In this document: positions 1 through 10,429 of the stretch, in pieces
How the letters are laid out: each line of letters begins with the position of its first letter
Numbering within the stretch: the stretch's first letter is position 1
Assembly (NCBI RefSeq): GCF_000003815.2
Contig: NC_049984.1
Span: 27,332,100 to 27,396,099, forward strand
Direction: 5' to 3'
DNA length: 64,000 nt
Origin: Branchiostoma floridae
Taxonomy: Eukaryota > Chordata > Leptocardii > Amphioxiformes > Branchiostomatidae
The notes under the pieces: generated by a model
Database searches by the model: none
Told to the model about the DNA's origin: nothing
Seen by the model: the letters and a program-made list of their open reading frames with translations, nothing else
Position numbers and translations under genes: made by a program

Positions 1-400
1 AGTACCGAGTGAAGACTTAACAGCGGCAAGTTCAGAACAGGCAACCAATTCTGCGTCGGCTCAAAATGCAAATTAAGCCAATGCTCAGTGAAGGCTAAAG
101 TGACATTGCAAAGGAAGAACTCATCACTGATGTGCGCCATGCCACCGGCAAACCCCGTGCGATACAGGGTATTCAGTTCTATGGTACAACAGGTCCAGTC
201 TATCCACCACTAATACTCAGTCTAATACTCACCAAAGGGGCTGTGTGAACACTGACAATATAATCTAACCATTAGTTTGTGTGAATATCTTACACCACAC
301 ATACAGATCCTACATCATCTTGTCTGATGTCACCCATCACGTACCAACAGCATAGGGAATATCAGAGGCAGCGGCAAGCCCACCCTGTGAAGAAGAGCAC

Positions 401-977
401 ATGAAATACGAATTTTCTATATCACAGGATGAGGCCATAGGAGACCTCACATCTAATGCAACTAAAGTTGCTGCTGACCTTGTGGATGACTACGATGGGT
501 TCTCTCTTGGTATCATCACAATGACCATGAAGGGGAATTATGAGGAGTTGTTCAAGTTGTATGCAAGATGCCATCACTTCTCCACAGCCAAACCACTGAA
601 TGAAGACTAAGTATCATTACTGGGTAAGTTACATACATTTTTGTCAGAATGACCCACACACACAACCAAAAACCATTCAGGAATTCTTGTTGACAGCAGC
701 TTTATAATATCTATTCTTTGTGTTTTCAGACACAGATAAGAAGTTCCTGTCATTTTACAGACAGACCTTCCCCGCTGGCACCATCCCTATCAAGATACAT
801 CTCCTGGAAGACCCTGTTGCACCCTGGATAAGGAGATGGATGTTTGGAGTGGGCTCCCATGGAGAATGTCTGAGAGAATCCAGGCTTACAGATGTGGTCA
901 TTGGGATGGGGACCAACGCAATAGAAATGAAGCTTCTGACCTCTCTTGTGGAATGCTATAACTGCCATTCCAAGTGA
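401..977 (+). pseudogene. LEDHV-type multicopy family, copy 1 (two exons)
   Basis: Two exon-like pieces. The first (401-607) ends with a stretch around LYARCHHFSTAKPLNED. The second starts at 730 after a TTTTCAG acceptor and reads FLSFYRQTFPAGTIPIK, then HLLEDPVAPW and a GVGSHGE end. From memory this order, LYA-x-CH, FY-R-x-x-FP, K-x-H-x-LEDHV-x-W, GEQG, is the signature of an uncharacterised multicopy family in cnidarian and amphioxus genomes, probably mobile-element borne; its function is unknown. In-frame stops follow both pieces (TAA near 608, TGA near 975), and the usual HV after LED is PV here. A related copy lies at 5156. The family link is recognition only, not a search. Confidence 0.5.
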
Positions 978-1809
978 AGGACAGATGTGGGCCTATGACA
1001 AGCTAAATATTATGGATCGGGTACAGCTCATTGACATATTGTAAGTTTCACTCTGTAGTTCTTGTTTTTTCTGTAATCTGGAGAAAAGATACCATGTTCT
1101 CAACATTGGGCACTTTATTGTGATGTTCATAATTTTATCAACATGAAATGACTGAACTATGTTTCAGGCACGCACGTTGTTTCCTACATTGGAACAACAG
1201 AGGGAAAAGTTTCTTAAGGACAAAGAGAACCACTGTGCCGTGTCATTGCAATATGCAAAAATGAATGGTAAAATAATAAATGCACATTAAATTTTTAGTG
1301 GTATTTATAATAGCCCCTGACTGGGAACATATCCCGCCGAAATCTGTGAAAATGTTACATTCATGTATTATTTACTCTGGTGATATTTTAAATGTTAGAT
1401 TTAATTCCTTGTTGATTGCTGAGATGCTGAATTGGACATGGGTTGTTGTGCCGGCGAGATCCTTACCACCTGATGACTTAGGAGATGACCGTCAGGTAAG
1501 AACACAAAAATTCTTGTACATAAAATGTATCATAGCTTTCTTTAAGTAGGACATTTTATGATCATGCGGGCATGCGTCAGGACTTAAGTGAGATAGACAT
1601 GATACGAAATGAAGAAGACGTAGAATGGCTCAAAAGTCGCTTCAAATAAGAGTCATTTAAGTCTTAGTGTCCAAGTTCAAAGCTTTCAATCACCTACATG
1701 ACCCTACTATGATGCTACATGAGCTGATGGTACACCAGCTTAGTGATGACCCGCTGAAGATCCGGTCACCTTCCACGGATGACATGATGAGGATGATTGT
1801 TTACCTGTA

Positions 1810-2169
1810 ATGTCCTGTAAACTTTTTCTTTCAGCTCAAGGAAGACGACGGACACATAAGGGTCAGCAATGTGCAAACGGCTTATGCCACCAGCGTGCAG
1901 CACTGAGATGTGTAGCCAAGAAGTGTAGACAGTGCTGCAAGAAATCACTCAGATGTTGTGATGTGGGAGGTCATAGAAGTGCCAAATACAAGCTAAAAGA
2001 GATCGCACAATCCAACATCATCTGCAAACAGCTCAAGGATGACCTGCACCCACAGCACGGACAGTTCAAACACACAGGCATTCTCTTTACAGGCGATGTC
2101 GAAGTCCAGGTGGCAGGCCTTGTACACAAATGCACTTTGCCAAATCAGAATCAGCTCATAGCAGAATGA
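1810..2169 (+). pseudogene. Cys-rich zinc-binding fragment
   Basis: An open frame of 119 codons. Residues 20-55 hold a dense cysteine cluster: C-x4-C, then C-x4-C-x2-CC, then CC-x4-H, flanked by lysines. This arrangement suggests a small zinc-binding fold like those found in invertebrate transposon-linked proteins. A good acceptor (TTTCAG) precedes the frame at about 1834, so the start methionine is probably not real. It lies just upstream of the hAT relic at 2275, and they could be parts of one decayed element, but the frames do not join. No enzymatic motif is visible. Confidence 0.35.
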
Positions 2170-2184
2170 GGAAGTTTAAGTATG

Positions 2185-2593
2185 ACATGAACACTAACCT
2201 GAAGTCCCGACTACATCCTGACACACTGACTGGGAGTGCTACTTAGTGGTGTCTGGAGAAAGTCATCGAACTGAAGACTTCCTATGGACATGTGTACCCA
2301 TTATTGGTGCACATTGCCAAGGTTGCTTTGGTTCTGCCTCTGTCAAATGCATGGCCAGAGAGCGGAGCAAGCAAGGTGAAGCTGATCAAAAACCACCTCC
2401 GGACCAGACTAGGTGGTGACATGCTTAACGCCTTGCTCTGCAGGACCACCAGTCAATAACCCAGAGTCACACAACATGCTGACATCTGCAGTGGAGACCT
2501 GGTTTGCGCAGAAGAAGAGGCATAGATCAGAGAAGCTAGCGGAGGACAGGAAGAACCAGCAGCGAGTACAGAGAGCCATTGTCAAGGTCTGAC
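2185..2593 (+). pseudogene. hAT transposase C-terminal dimerisation domain, broken
   Basis: The stretch from about 2285 reads YPLLVHIAKVALVLPLSNAW, then SGASKVKLIKNHLRTRLGG and LNALL. This is the pattern of the hAT dimerisation region: hydrophobic helix, LPxSxAxxERxxS, IK-x-x-LR-x-RL, LxxLL. Here the usual ER is ES. After a frameshift near 2445 the frame continues with PESHNMLTSAVETWFAQKKR, like the tail of ZNF862-type hAT proteins. The upstream piece NTNLKSRLHPDTL resembles a second, more worn copy of the same motif. The catalytic RNase H-like part is not adjacent. Confidence 0.6.
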
Positions 2594-2850
2594 AGTTGGA
2601 TGCCCCGTTGTATCGTATTGTACTAGAACTTGAATTTAGTGAGCACTTACATTGTAACATGCACATTAGGATCACCATACGAGATGTGGAGACGTATAAC
2701 GTAAATACTTGTCGTTGTGTCTGATGACTGTGTAGATTCTAAACACTAGAGCCTAGAGAAACAAAGTCTTGTACTTGTTCTTGTATTTTCTCACATGACA
2801 TGTATGTAACCAAAGGTCTTCTAGATGAAACGTAGTATAAGTTTTTTGAG

Positions 2851-3117
2851 GGTGTGCCTGTGGCTGAAGATAGTTGGTTAGGTGCCCGGGGAGCCGAGGG
2901 TGTACCTATTGCTGAAGATAGTGGGTTAGGTGCCCGAGGAGCCGAGGGTGTACCTATTGCTGAAGATAGTGGGTTAGGTGCCCGGGGAGCCGAGGGTGTA
3001 CCTATTGCTGAAGATAGTGGGTTAGGTGCCCGGGGAGCCGAGGGTGTACCTATTGCTGAAGATAGTGGGTTAGGTGCCCGGGGAGCCGAAGGTGTACCTA
3101 TGGCTGAAGATGGTGGG
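2851..3117 (+). repeat. 48-bp tandem repeat, 5.5 copies
   Basis: Units begin at 2851, 2899, 2947, 2995 and 3043, with a partial sixth at 3091-3117. The unit starts GGTGTACCTATTGCTGAAGA and ends GGAGCCGAG. Its length is a multiple of three, so it encodes a 16-residue repeat on either strand: VPIAEDSGLGARGAEG on plus, and a Pro/Ser/Ala-rich IGTPSAPRAPNPLSSA on minus. Both strands stay open across the array. Copies differ at only a few bases. Confidence 0.95.
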
Positions 3118-3175
3118 AGCAATGCCTTTCTCGAGACTAGGGCTCGCTGGTCACAGCGAATGATGTGGTGGGGCA

Positions 3176-3409
3176 ATGAGGGAGGTTCGACAATGGGTGG
3201 CAGGTGGAAGCAACACTATCTTATTTGTTAGCAATGAACGTCACCAAATTATTACTATTGAACTTGAGAATGGAGTATACTGGATGAACCACAACCAGCG
3301 TGTCAAACATGGTAAACGTAAGCGCCACTTCACTCCCGCAAACCGTCAGCCAGGACCCGATGAAGTATATGCGTTGCACCGTGCCTACTACAAACAGTTA
3401 CAACCCTGA
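3176..3409 (+). other. Unrecognised open frame after the tandem repeat
   Basis: A 77-codon frame with unremarkable, protein-like composition (ILFVSNERHQIITIELENG, then a basic KHGKRKRHF patch). I do not recognise a family. It overlaps the end of the minisatellite frame by 56 bases in a different register, so only one of the two can be real coding. It may be the 5' part of the MULE-like relic that follows at 3566. Confidence 0.25.
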
Positions 3410-3565
3410 TTGCAGACGCCGTATCACCTGGATTACCAGCGATGGCAGTGACATACACAAGAGGCATGTGCGGAGTATGTAGAGTATGTACGTACGTTCC
3501 AATGTCATGTCCCCCATAGGGAAAGTCGACACAATACACGTGACTACATCCATACAAATCCAAAA

Positions 3566-3973
3566 ATGATGGACAAAATCAAGATCGAAGTGCCATATCA
3601 GACTACAAACCAGGTGTGGCGCGAGTTTTCAGAAACTGATGACATAGTAAACATGCCACGTAACCGAAAGGCGATCTCTAATGCCAAGTATCGCCACAAG
3701 ACTATGTCTCACTCAGACAACCTTGAGCAAGAGTACCAACTTCAGTGATGACGTACTGAAACCTTTGTAAAGAGTGTCAAGGGCAACCTGGTGCCAACAG
3801 TTATTCTGTACACTGACGACCAGATCCAGGATGTTAAACGGTTCTGTTGTTTGGATGACAAAGCCCACAACAGTGTACTTGCCTTTGGCAATACCTTCAA
3901 TCTGCCAAATGTTCACCTGACAATTGCAAACTACAATGGTCTTTATTTTGTCAATTCCAGCTGGACTATATGA
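3566..3973 (+). pseudogene. MULE-like transposase fragment
   Basis: Two adjoining frames, broken by tandem stops at 3746-3751. The second reads TVILYTDDQIQDVKRFCC, then VLAFGNTFNLPNVHLTIANY. It matches my recollection of a family in invertebrates and fish where ILYTDDQI-x-D is followed by LGFDxTFNLGxxxVT, the first strand of an RNase H-like transposase core. If that alignment is right, the first catalytic Asp is Gly here. The first frame (MMDKIKIEV to DNLEQEYQLQ) fits the linker before the core. The rest of the DDE core is missing. Confidence 0.45.
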
Positions 3974-5007
3974 GGTAGGTACAGAAACTCTAGTTATTGT
4001 TAATTAGGAAAGATGCACGACAATTTAATTTAAGCATCCTAAAACATGTTTATCTATTTCATTTCACGTAACGTGCATTCACACAGACATTTTTCCAAAT
4101 TGTCTATATAAGTATAAGCCCTAATGCGGCGAAGATGATGATGATGAATGTTACCCAAGTATAATGCTTTCACATACACAAACAGGTAATGTACAGATAA
4201 GGAAAGCTTGCAACCCTTTTCAGAGCTTTGTGTTTCCGTATTATTAGAGATACATGTTTTTGCTTGGACTCTCCAATCACTGTTGCAAAAGATAGGGACC
4301 GAGATTAAAGATACTGTCTGAAGACAGTATGGACTGTAAGCTTTAACCTAATATGCATCATGTGCATGTACTATCTTTCATAAAGGAACAGGAAGAAGTT
4401 AAATACATTGTGGGGAATCAGCTTGTTAGCTTAATGGTTTAGCACCATTGACAATACCAAGACATAAACGCACCTGTAGTGACACCTGTATAATATTTTT
4501 TTTCTTCTGTATGCAATGCTGATCTTGTCATGATATCTCGGCAATACTGTAAGTTTTAATAGTCATCCTTTTTCTATGGTTTGAATAAAATAATACATAA
4601 AGATTATAAAAATGCATTTTTATTGCATTATTGCCCTTGCTGTCCATTTTTCCTTATGGTAACCAGCACTTATATTAGACTTTTATAAAGTAGAGATTCT
4701 TGTTGAGCTTGACTCTGGAGATGAAGATGATGACCAAGACTATGTCACATTGAAAGAACCGGACGCTAGAACTGTACCAGAGATGCGAGCAAAGATGAGA
4801 AGCGGGAAAGTGCACATGGCCGGGACTAATGTGAGGATCCTGGAAATGTTCTGGTCAACCCACATCGCGTCTGGCCATACACAGTTAATGGACCTACAGA
4901 GTCATCAATCCATCATTGAGTCTAGATGCTGCCAAGCTTCCGGTCAATTTAAGTTGACAAGGTGAGGAGAGCCAAATGATGGATGCACGCACACCGGAGA
5001 CGTATCA
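3974..5007 (+). other. AT-rich non-coding stretch
   Basis: No coding signature found. It holds a short GAT run (4132-4146) and several AATAAA hexamers (for example 4583-4600). A 71-codon frame at 4750-4965 has no recognisable motif. Confidence 0.5.
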
Positions 5008-5155
5008 TTGGTTTCTGAATATGGTATTAGTAGTACAGTGGGTCAAGACACTTTGTTACTGATTTGTATGCCTCTAGTGAGTCTCAGACAGAAACCCCCA
5101 TTAGGAATTCTTGCTTACAACAACTTCATAAAATCTATTATATTTGTGTTTTCAG

Positions 5156-5335
5156 ACACAGATGTGAAGACGTTTCTGCCATTTTACAGACGGCATTACC
5201 CAACCGGCACCGTTCCCATCAAGATGCATCTCCTGGAAGACCATGTTGTAACCTGGATTACGAGGTTTTGACTGGGCTCCCGGGGAGAATAAACCATTCA
5301 AGAAACACATGCAGCATGTAACAAAATCAAACGTA
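5156..5335 (+). pseudogene. LEDHV-type multicopy family, copy 2
   Basis: An exon-like piece starting after TTTTCAG, closely related to the exon at 730. It reads FLPFYRRHYPTGTVPIKMH, then LLEDHVVTWI. Even the intron side is similar: both copies have a GGAATTCTTG tract about 45-55 bases upstream of the acceptor. A stop (TGA) after TRF breaks it, and the following GSRGE-like codons correspond to copy 1. This keeps the more canonical LEDHVV, so copy 1 is the diverged one at that spot. Only one exon is found. Confidence 0.5.
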
Positions 5336-6560
5336 CCATATTTGGCATAGCGGGTAAGACAAAGGAAGTCCATGTTTTTTTGTTACGTTACAATTCCATG
5401 TTATAGTAAATGGTAAGTCAAAGTGGAGTAAGGGGGATTGCTGCATTACGTTTCAGTCATCAAAACATATCGTCATTATGTCTAGAAAAATTCTGTCATC
5501 AATAGTATCATGTACTTGATTTATACTTATCACTGTTGCAGTGTTTTTAATGTCTAGCCCATTGGATGCAGTCCTTCAGACGATTGTGGTTTTTGTGGTT
5601 TTGCCAGGCATAGTTGAAGCTTATGCGAATGTCTAGCGTATAGCATCAAACATCTGCTTACATCGGTCGCATTTCAGGACCTTATCAAACCGATACAGGC
5701 CATTGGACCACATCCTAATAAATAGGTCGGCCTAAAGAGCAATTAATATCTCCTGGTTCCCTAATTCCCCTCACTTTAAACCTCGCACGTTTTGCACAGA
5801 GCGGCGTATATGGATAATTCTGGCCAGCTACAACTTGACAAAAAACTACATGTCAGTCAACCATTCTTCGGGAAAAGGTCAGTAAAGTTATTACAATTAT
5901 AAGTAACCCTGATGTTACCTACATGTACACGCCTGGGAGCATGTTACCAACATGGAGACTACATTATAGATTGATGTGTCAGTCACAGTCATTGTAGTCT
6001 GACTTTTGTTTAATGTAGGACTGTCTCCAGTGTCCCTGTACATAATGTTGTTGAACAGTGAATACACGATCACACAAAGACGGTCGTTATTTCTATCATG
6101 CAGGTGTGTGCAGTGTTGCCGCAAACTGCAGGGCATATCAATCCGCAAGTACTATAATGCCAAGAAGCAAAAACTGCGGATGTGTAGTCCGGCGCGGCAA
6201 CATGGCAACAAAGGCCAAAAAAGCCAACTATGAAGACCATAAAGGCATAGGCCTTCATTTCAAACTATGTCAAGTGCCATGGCCAACACTAACCAAACAA
6301 GGCCCAGCAGCACGTGCCCACATCCATCAGACGGTTACACACGCTTACTCTCACACACTCCCTCGCGATGTGAACAGATAGGCCTTGTGATCTCAGAGCA
6401 ATGTGAGAGGAACTGGAGAGCGTTCACGGACAGAACTGTTCCCTAACATCTTGACCTTGGCAACAATGGCACGCCTGATCCCCATGATTGTGTTTGCAGA
6501 AAAGTATAGGCATTAAAAGAAAAGTCAAAACCTTGATATCATGAAATATATTCATGTTTT
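5336..6560 (+). other. No gene seen
   Basis: Short overlapping frames on both strands around 5915-6380 carry no recognisable motif. Splice-like signals are scattered and do not join into a model. Confidence 0.4.
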
Positions 6561-6885
6561 ATGTATATTCGGGTTTACCGAACCGTTAAGGAAGCCCTTA
6601 TAAAGAGATATAACCTGACAGAGGAGGGGTCCCGTGCAAAGTTCCGAAACGACAAGCCGGAGACGGGGGGGGGGGGGGTCGGGCGGGGGCGCCCCCAACA
6701 ATTCATCGTAAGGCTAACAAACTATCTAGAGTTGTCGGAATGAACAAAGACATATGAAGACCTTAAGAATCTCTTCGTGAACGAGCAGTATATCATCTCC
6801 TATTACGCGATGAAGTGAGTCGATTTTTCCGCTGTCTTAAGAAAAATGTTGCCAGCGATGGAAGCTGGAGGTCATGGGTGATATG
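6561..6885 (+). pseudogene. Ty3/Gypsy gag (capsid-like) fragment
   Basis: The frame reads VKEALIKRYNLTEEG, then KFRNDKPETG, PQQFIVRL and YLELSE, and after a TGA at 6741 continues in the same frame with TYEDLKNLFVNEQYIIS. This is the order in Gypsy-type gag proteins of aquatic invertebrates: I/VKEA-x-x-RY-xLTEEG, QF-x-x-RL-x-x-Y, and E-x-LxxLxVxEQ. A run of 12 or so G at 6665-6677 inserts a Gly/Arg-rich stretch where the family has a short PGE turn. At least two in-frame stops (6741, about 6817) show that it is dead. No LTR was found nearby. Confidence 0.6.
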
Positions 6886-7019
6886 TTAATTAGCCTGCAC
6901 ACGCCATTGCCTGTCCCCAAACGTGAAATACTCCCGCGATTTTGTAATATGAGCTCGTGTTTGTTTTTGCTATTATTTTCCGTCTACGAGGCCGTTTTGC
7001 TTTAGACTTTACGTATAAT

Positions 7020-7270
7020 ATGGCCGAAGGCCACGGCAAGCTATGGGGAGTGGAGGAAACACAGTGTTTGATCGGACTTTGGGGAGAAATGGAGGTGCAG
7101 AAAAACTCGACACCTTTCGCAGCAAACGTATAAGCGAGCGCGCGTACAAGCGCTACAAGTACTGAAAAACCAAGAAAGAAAACCAGAAGAGTGGGGCCGG
7201 CCCGACAACGGGCCCGTTCTATGACGAGCTTGACAAAAAATACTTGGGGACTAGACCGGTACACAAAGAA
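7020..7270 (+). pseudogene. Myb/SANT-like (trihelix) DNA-binding domain, frameshifted
   Basis: From ATG 7020 the frame reads MAEGHGKLWGVEETQCLIGL then WGEMEVQ. It then shifts register to KLDTFRSKRISERAYKRY, hits a stop near 7161, and resumes with GPFYDELDKKYLGTRPV. These are the successive landmarks of the Myb/SANT-like domain common in transposon-associated invertebrate proteins: W-x-x-EET-x-x-LI-x-LW, F-x-N-K-x-I-x-E, GPFYDELDxxLGTRP. Such proteins bind DNA. At least one frameshift and one nonsense codon are present. The hAT-like piece directly after it is in another frame. Confidence 0.6.
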
Positions 7271-7274
7271 CCAG

Positions 7275-7433
7275 AAACCTGTAGAAACGTTACTCCCCTT
7301 TTCCCAATGTGAGAAGATAACTGGAAGAGCCTTGTGTGATACCATCGCTGCTGACCTCACCAAGGTGAACGTGGACCCAGCTAACTGCAGAGTCCAGTGT
7401 TTTGATGGTACGTGGAGGGAACAAATTCCATGA
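7275..7433 (+). pseudogene. hAT-like (DUF4371 type) core fragment
   Basis: The last 50 codons of a frame ending at 7433 read ITGRALCDTIAADLTKVNV, then DPANCRVQCFDGT. In DUF4371-type hAT proteins the same region reads xLxxxIxxxLxxxGLDxxxCRxQxYDGAxxM, where DG is the second catalytic Asp region. Here the frame ends soon after DGT. It is only about 50 residues and the ends are ragged, so this is a fragment. The adjoining SANT-like piece may be a coincidence or the remains of one element. Confidence 0.5.
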
Positions 7434-8289
7434 TATTCTGAGAAGCATCTAAATCTATATATATATACCATGTGTTCATGTTCTATGTCTCTTTTTATAT
7501 TATGTGCAATTGCTCTCAAACACCCCGTTTTCTTCTCAAGAATGGCAAAGTTGTTTCTCTCTGTTCTCTTTTTGGCTACTACGAAAAAGTGGTTAACGAC
7601 ACTCCAAATTTCTTCTTGACCTGACCAAACCTTTCTATTCTAAGCTACTCAAATCGTATTCGATATCCCTCTGGCAATGACGAAAGTGCTTAAAGCTACC
7701 GTAAATACTTTCTCTTTGGCCACGATGAGTTCGGTCACGTTTTTCTTAAGTCTTTGTGGTTTCGGACACCTGCCGCCAAAGATTTGTATATACGTATGTC
7801 AAGGTCATTTGCCTAGTGGCTTTAACCTTTGTCTCCGCTATGGAGACGTTCTATAGTATGTTTTTGGTTCCAACTTAGCCAACTAGAAATCTGTGGTATG
7901 CCCACTGTTTAGTTAATGTTTCTATTTGTTTAGTTAAGTTGTTTTTTTAATCCCATTAACTTGACTTTTGTATAACCAGTGGGGACCGCCCACTGTGTTC
8001 ATCCTCTAATGATCCGCCAATGCTTTGCATTTCACCGATGTTCGCCGATTATGTACTTTGGTTTCAACTGTTCTGACTTGTGTCACTTACATTCCAGCAT
8101 TATGCTGGTGCTGCTTGCTTCCCTGTGCATCAGCCTACTATGCATTGATACAGTTTAATGGCCATAAAATTCTAGAATCCCTGAAAGACCATTTGCAACA
8201 TTCACAACAGAAAACGCGATTAACCCTACCAGTAACATTGTCAATCTAGATATAATTTGGTAACAATTGTCTTATCTTATAATTTCAGT
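7434..8289 (+). other. No gene seen
   Basis: T-rich non-coding sequence. A short (TA)n tract lies at 7458-7467. Small frames near 8025-8249 are Cys/Leu-rich and look random. Confidence 0.45.
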
Positions 8290-8640
8290 AAAATGGACAT
8301 GGCTAGGATTCAGTTGCCATCATTTGACCTCACATTGCAATTAAAGGTAAAATTCATTGGGGAAGAAGATGCTGAATATGGAGGAAGGTCTCGCAGTGAA
8401 ATGCTACGACTCACAATCCATCAGCTCTACCAATCTGACCTGTTCCTATAGACTGCAGATGGCTTTGTCCCATCATGTGTCACTATCTCTTGACAGAGAA
8501 GACTATGTGGCAGTTGGGCAATTTTTTGCCCTTTAGGACTTCTTCCCAACCCTGGAAAATGTAGATCCAACTGCCAAAGAAATACAGGCAGCAAAGGAGC
8601 AACGAGAAGAAACAACAGAGCATGCCAGAACCTCTGTGTA
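8290..8640 (+). pseudogene. HECT-type E3 ligase fragment (G2E3-like)
   Basis: After a TTTCAG acceptor the frame reads LQLKVKFIGEEDAEYGGRSR, then EMLRLTIHQLYQSDLF. This is the opening of a HECT N-lobe in G2E3-like proteins, which are multicopy in many aquatic animals: V-x-FxGE-x-x-D-x-GGxxREFFxL...SxLF. After a stop at 8449 a shifted frame gives REDYVAVGQFFAL, equivalent to the YxxVGxxIA helix, and then a charged segment EIQAAKEQREE. HECT ligases pass ubiquitin from a C-lobe cysteine, but that lobe is absent. Two or more frame breaks. Confidence 0.5.
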
Positions 8641-8782
8641 CCAACCTTTTTTCCTTATATGTTTAAAACATTTTGAGATATTGCAATTTCGCATATTTAA
8701 TTAGCTGACTTAGTTTCGCTTCATTTTGAAATGTATCTTTGGACAAAATAATACCACCATGGTATTTGAAATGTTTTTTTTG

Positions 8783-8790
8783 CCGTTTAC
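8783..8790. repeat. Target-site duplication, left
   Basis: CCGTTTAC, identical to 10045-10052 on the other side of the hAT element. Confidence 0.9.
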
Positions 8791-10044
8791 TAGAGCTGTG
8801 TACCTAAACAAATTCTAGGTACATGTACAGGTACGGGTACTCGGGCACTTTAAGGCCTGTGACAATTTTGGTCGAACATGAAATTCGACCCACTGCGTGA
8901 CCTCAGGTAACTCCGCCGGGCCGGAGCGTTTTTAGAACGGTCCAATGTCAGTACCTAATGTTACATTGTGAAAACAGAAACTTACGATGTATGGGTTACA
9001 ATAACTACTTTTTAAAGACTTATTAATGTTGAGTCTTAAAGATATTTATCTAGTATTTATTAAATGTCGACATAACCAGATGCAGTTAACAAAAAGGGAC
9101 CCCCGCGAGGGCTGCATATGGTACCGTCCGAACGTTCGAACACGCGTTCGAACGTTCCGGGGTATGGACTGGCGGGAAAACAACGGGGCTTATACTTCAA
9201 GGAAACAGCAAAATAATGCTGAATATCGATATTTCTAGCCCAAAAATGATTGTATGGCAGTTGACTGATGCCATATACGGCTAACTGCTTGCGAAATTCG
9301 CATTGATACAACAGCGATTTGACATATGCAGACATAAAACATTCATGTTTTACCATCGGTTAACGTTACGTACAGTGAAACCAGTCTTACTTGGGCGCAA
9401 TTCTTGTAGGGTAAGTAGTGTTTCGTCGGTCCCTGCCCACATCAGGGCACCAGTTTTATCACACGTTTTGTGCAGATTTAAGTTCATGAAGCCTTAGATC
9501 TTCGGAAATCAAGCGGGCCTTCTTGCAATATCTTTGATTTCCGTGGCTGTATTGATATTTGCACGAAAAATACCCAAAAATTGTCAAAAAATTCTGTTTT
9601 TGCCCCAAAATGGAGCCTTACCGATGTAAAGCGGCAAAAGGCCCGGGCACATTAGATATCACGGAGATATAATCTATTACTCCAGAAAATATGACTCAGA
9701 CAGTCATTTCATTGTGGGCACAGACCATTTTAATAACATCACATTTTTTACCAAAAATATGATTTTTTTCCCCAAAATTTTCATGATCCGCAATTTCCGT
9801 GTCGATCTTATTTTGAATACGCGTGAGTTACGTCAACTGGCCAAATTTTGTTGAAAACTGATAGTTACATCAAAAGTTACGGGCATGTAACTGCTCGACT
9901 GGACAATCCGCATGTGTCACAGGCCTTAATCTGCCTGAGTACACGGGTTAGTGTGTTTAGGTACAGGTACAGGTACAGGTACGCAGATGTTTAGGTCCGG
10001 ACCTGTACCTGGTACAGGTACGGGTATTTAGGTACACAGCCCTA
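8791..10044. mobile_element. Non-autonomous hAT element, 1254 bp, with TSD
   Basis: The left end is TAGAGCTGTGTACCTAAA and the right end, read inward, is TAGGGCTGTGTACCTAAA. The flanks 8783-8790 and 10045-10052 are both CCGTTTAC, an exact 8-bp target-site duplication. TIRs starting YAGRG plus an 8-bp duplication define the hAT superfamily. Both subterminal regions carry many GGTACA/TGTACC hexamers and a matched TTAAGGCCTGTGACA-like block (about 8860 and 9915), probably transposase-binding sites. No transposase is encoded, so it moved in trans. Internal frames (for example 9026-9356) are not gene-like. Confidence 0.92.
9130..9157. repeat. 28-bp near-perfect palindrome
   Basis: Arms GAACGTTCGAA and TTCGAACGTTC around a CACGCG centre. 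Each 11-bp arm is an exact reverse complement of the other. It lies inside the hAT element at 8791-10044. Confidence 0.85.
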
Positions 10045-10052
10045 CCGTTTAC
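10045..10052. repeat. Target-site duplication, right
   Basis: CCGTTTAC, the partner of 8783-8790. Confidence 0.9.
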
Positions 10053-10429
10053 ACATAGTACAGAGAGCATGCAGAGAAACCTGGAAGGCGGCTGCTCCTG
10101 GAAAATATGTTTCTAGAAAAAAAGATGACGGCCTGCTGACTCGCCAATAAGTACAGGAGGTGTTACTCCAGTTTCCTGAAATCCGTCACGACAAGGAAGC
10201 CAGAAAAAAAAAAACTCACCTATATAGAGAATTACCCACAACGGACAAAGCGCCCGTTATCGGCATGGGCGGTACGAGTAAACATTGTTGATGTGATAAA
10301 TTTTCCACATTTTTTCACGTCGACCACTAGCTGTTGGTGGGTGATGATTCAGTAGCGAATATTTGACCCAGACAAGTTCTCCCTTTGACCCCATGGAAAT
10401 GCAATTTTTGTATTAACAGGCCCTGTAGG

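Noticed and set aside
4405-4470. tRNA-like stretch TTAGCTTAATGGTTTAGCAC
   Set aside because: It has a D-arm-like string but no acceptor or T-arm pairing that I can close.
6890-7519. A 209-codon antisense open frame
   Set aside because: It is the shadow of the SANT-like and hAT pieces on plus, which carry real motifs; the antisense protein has none.
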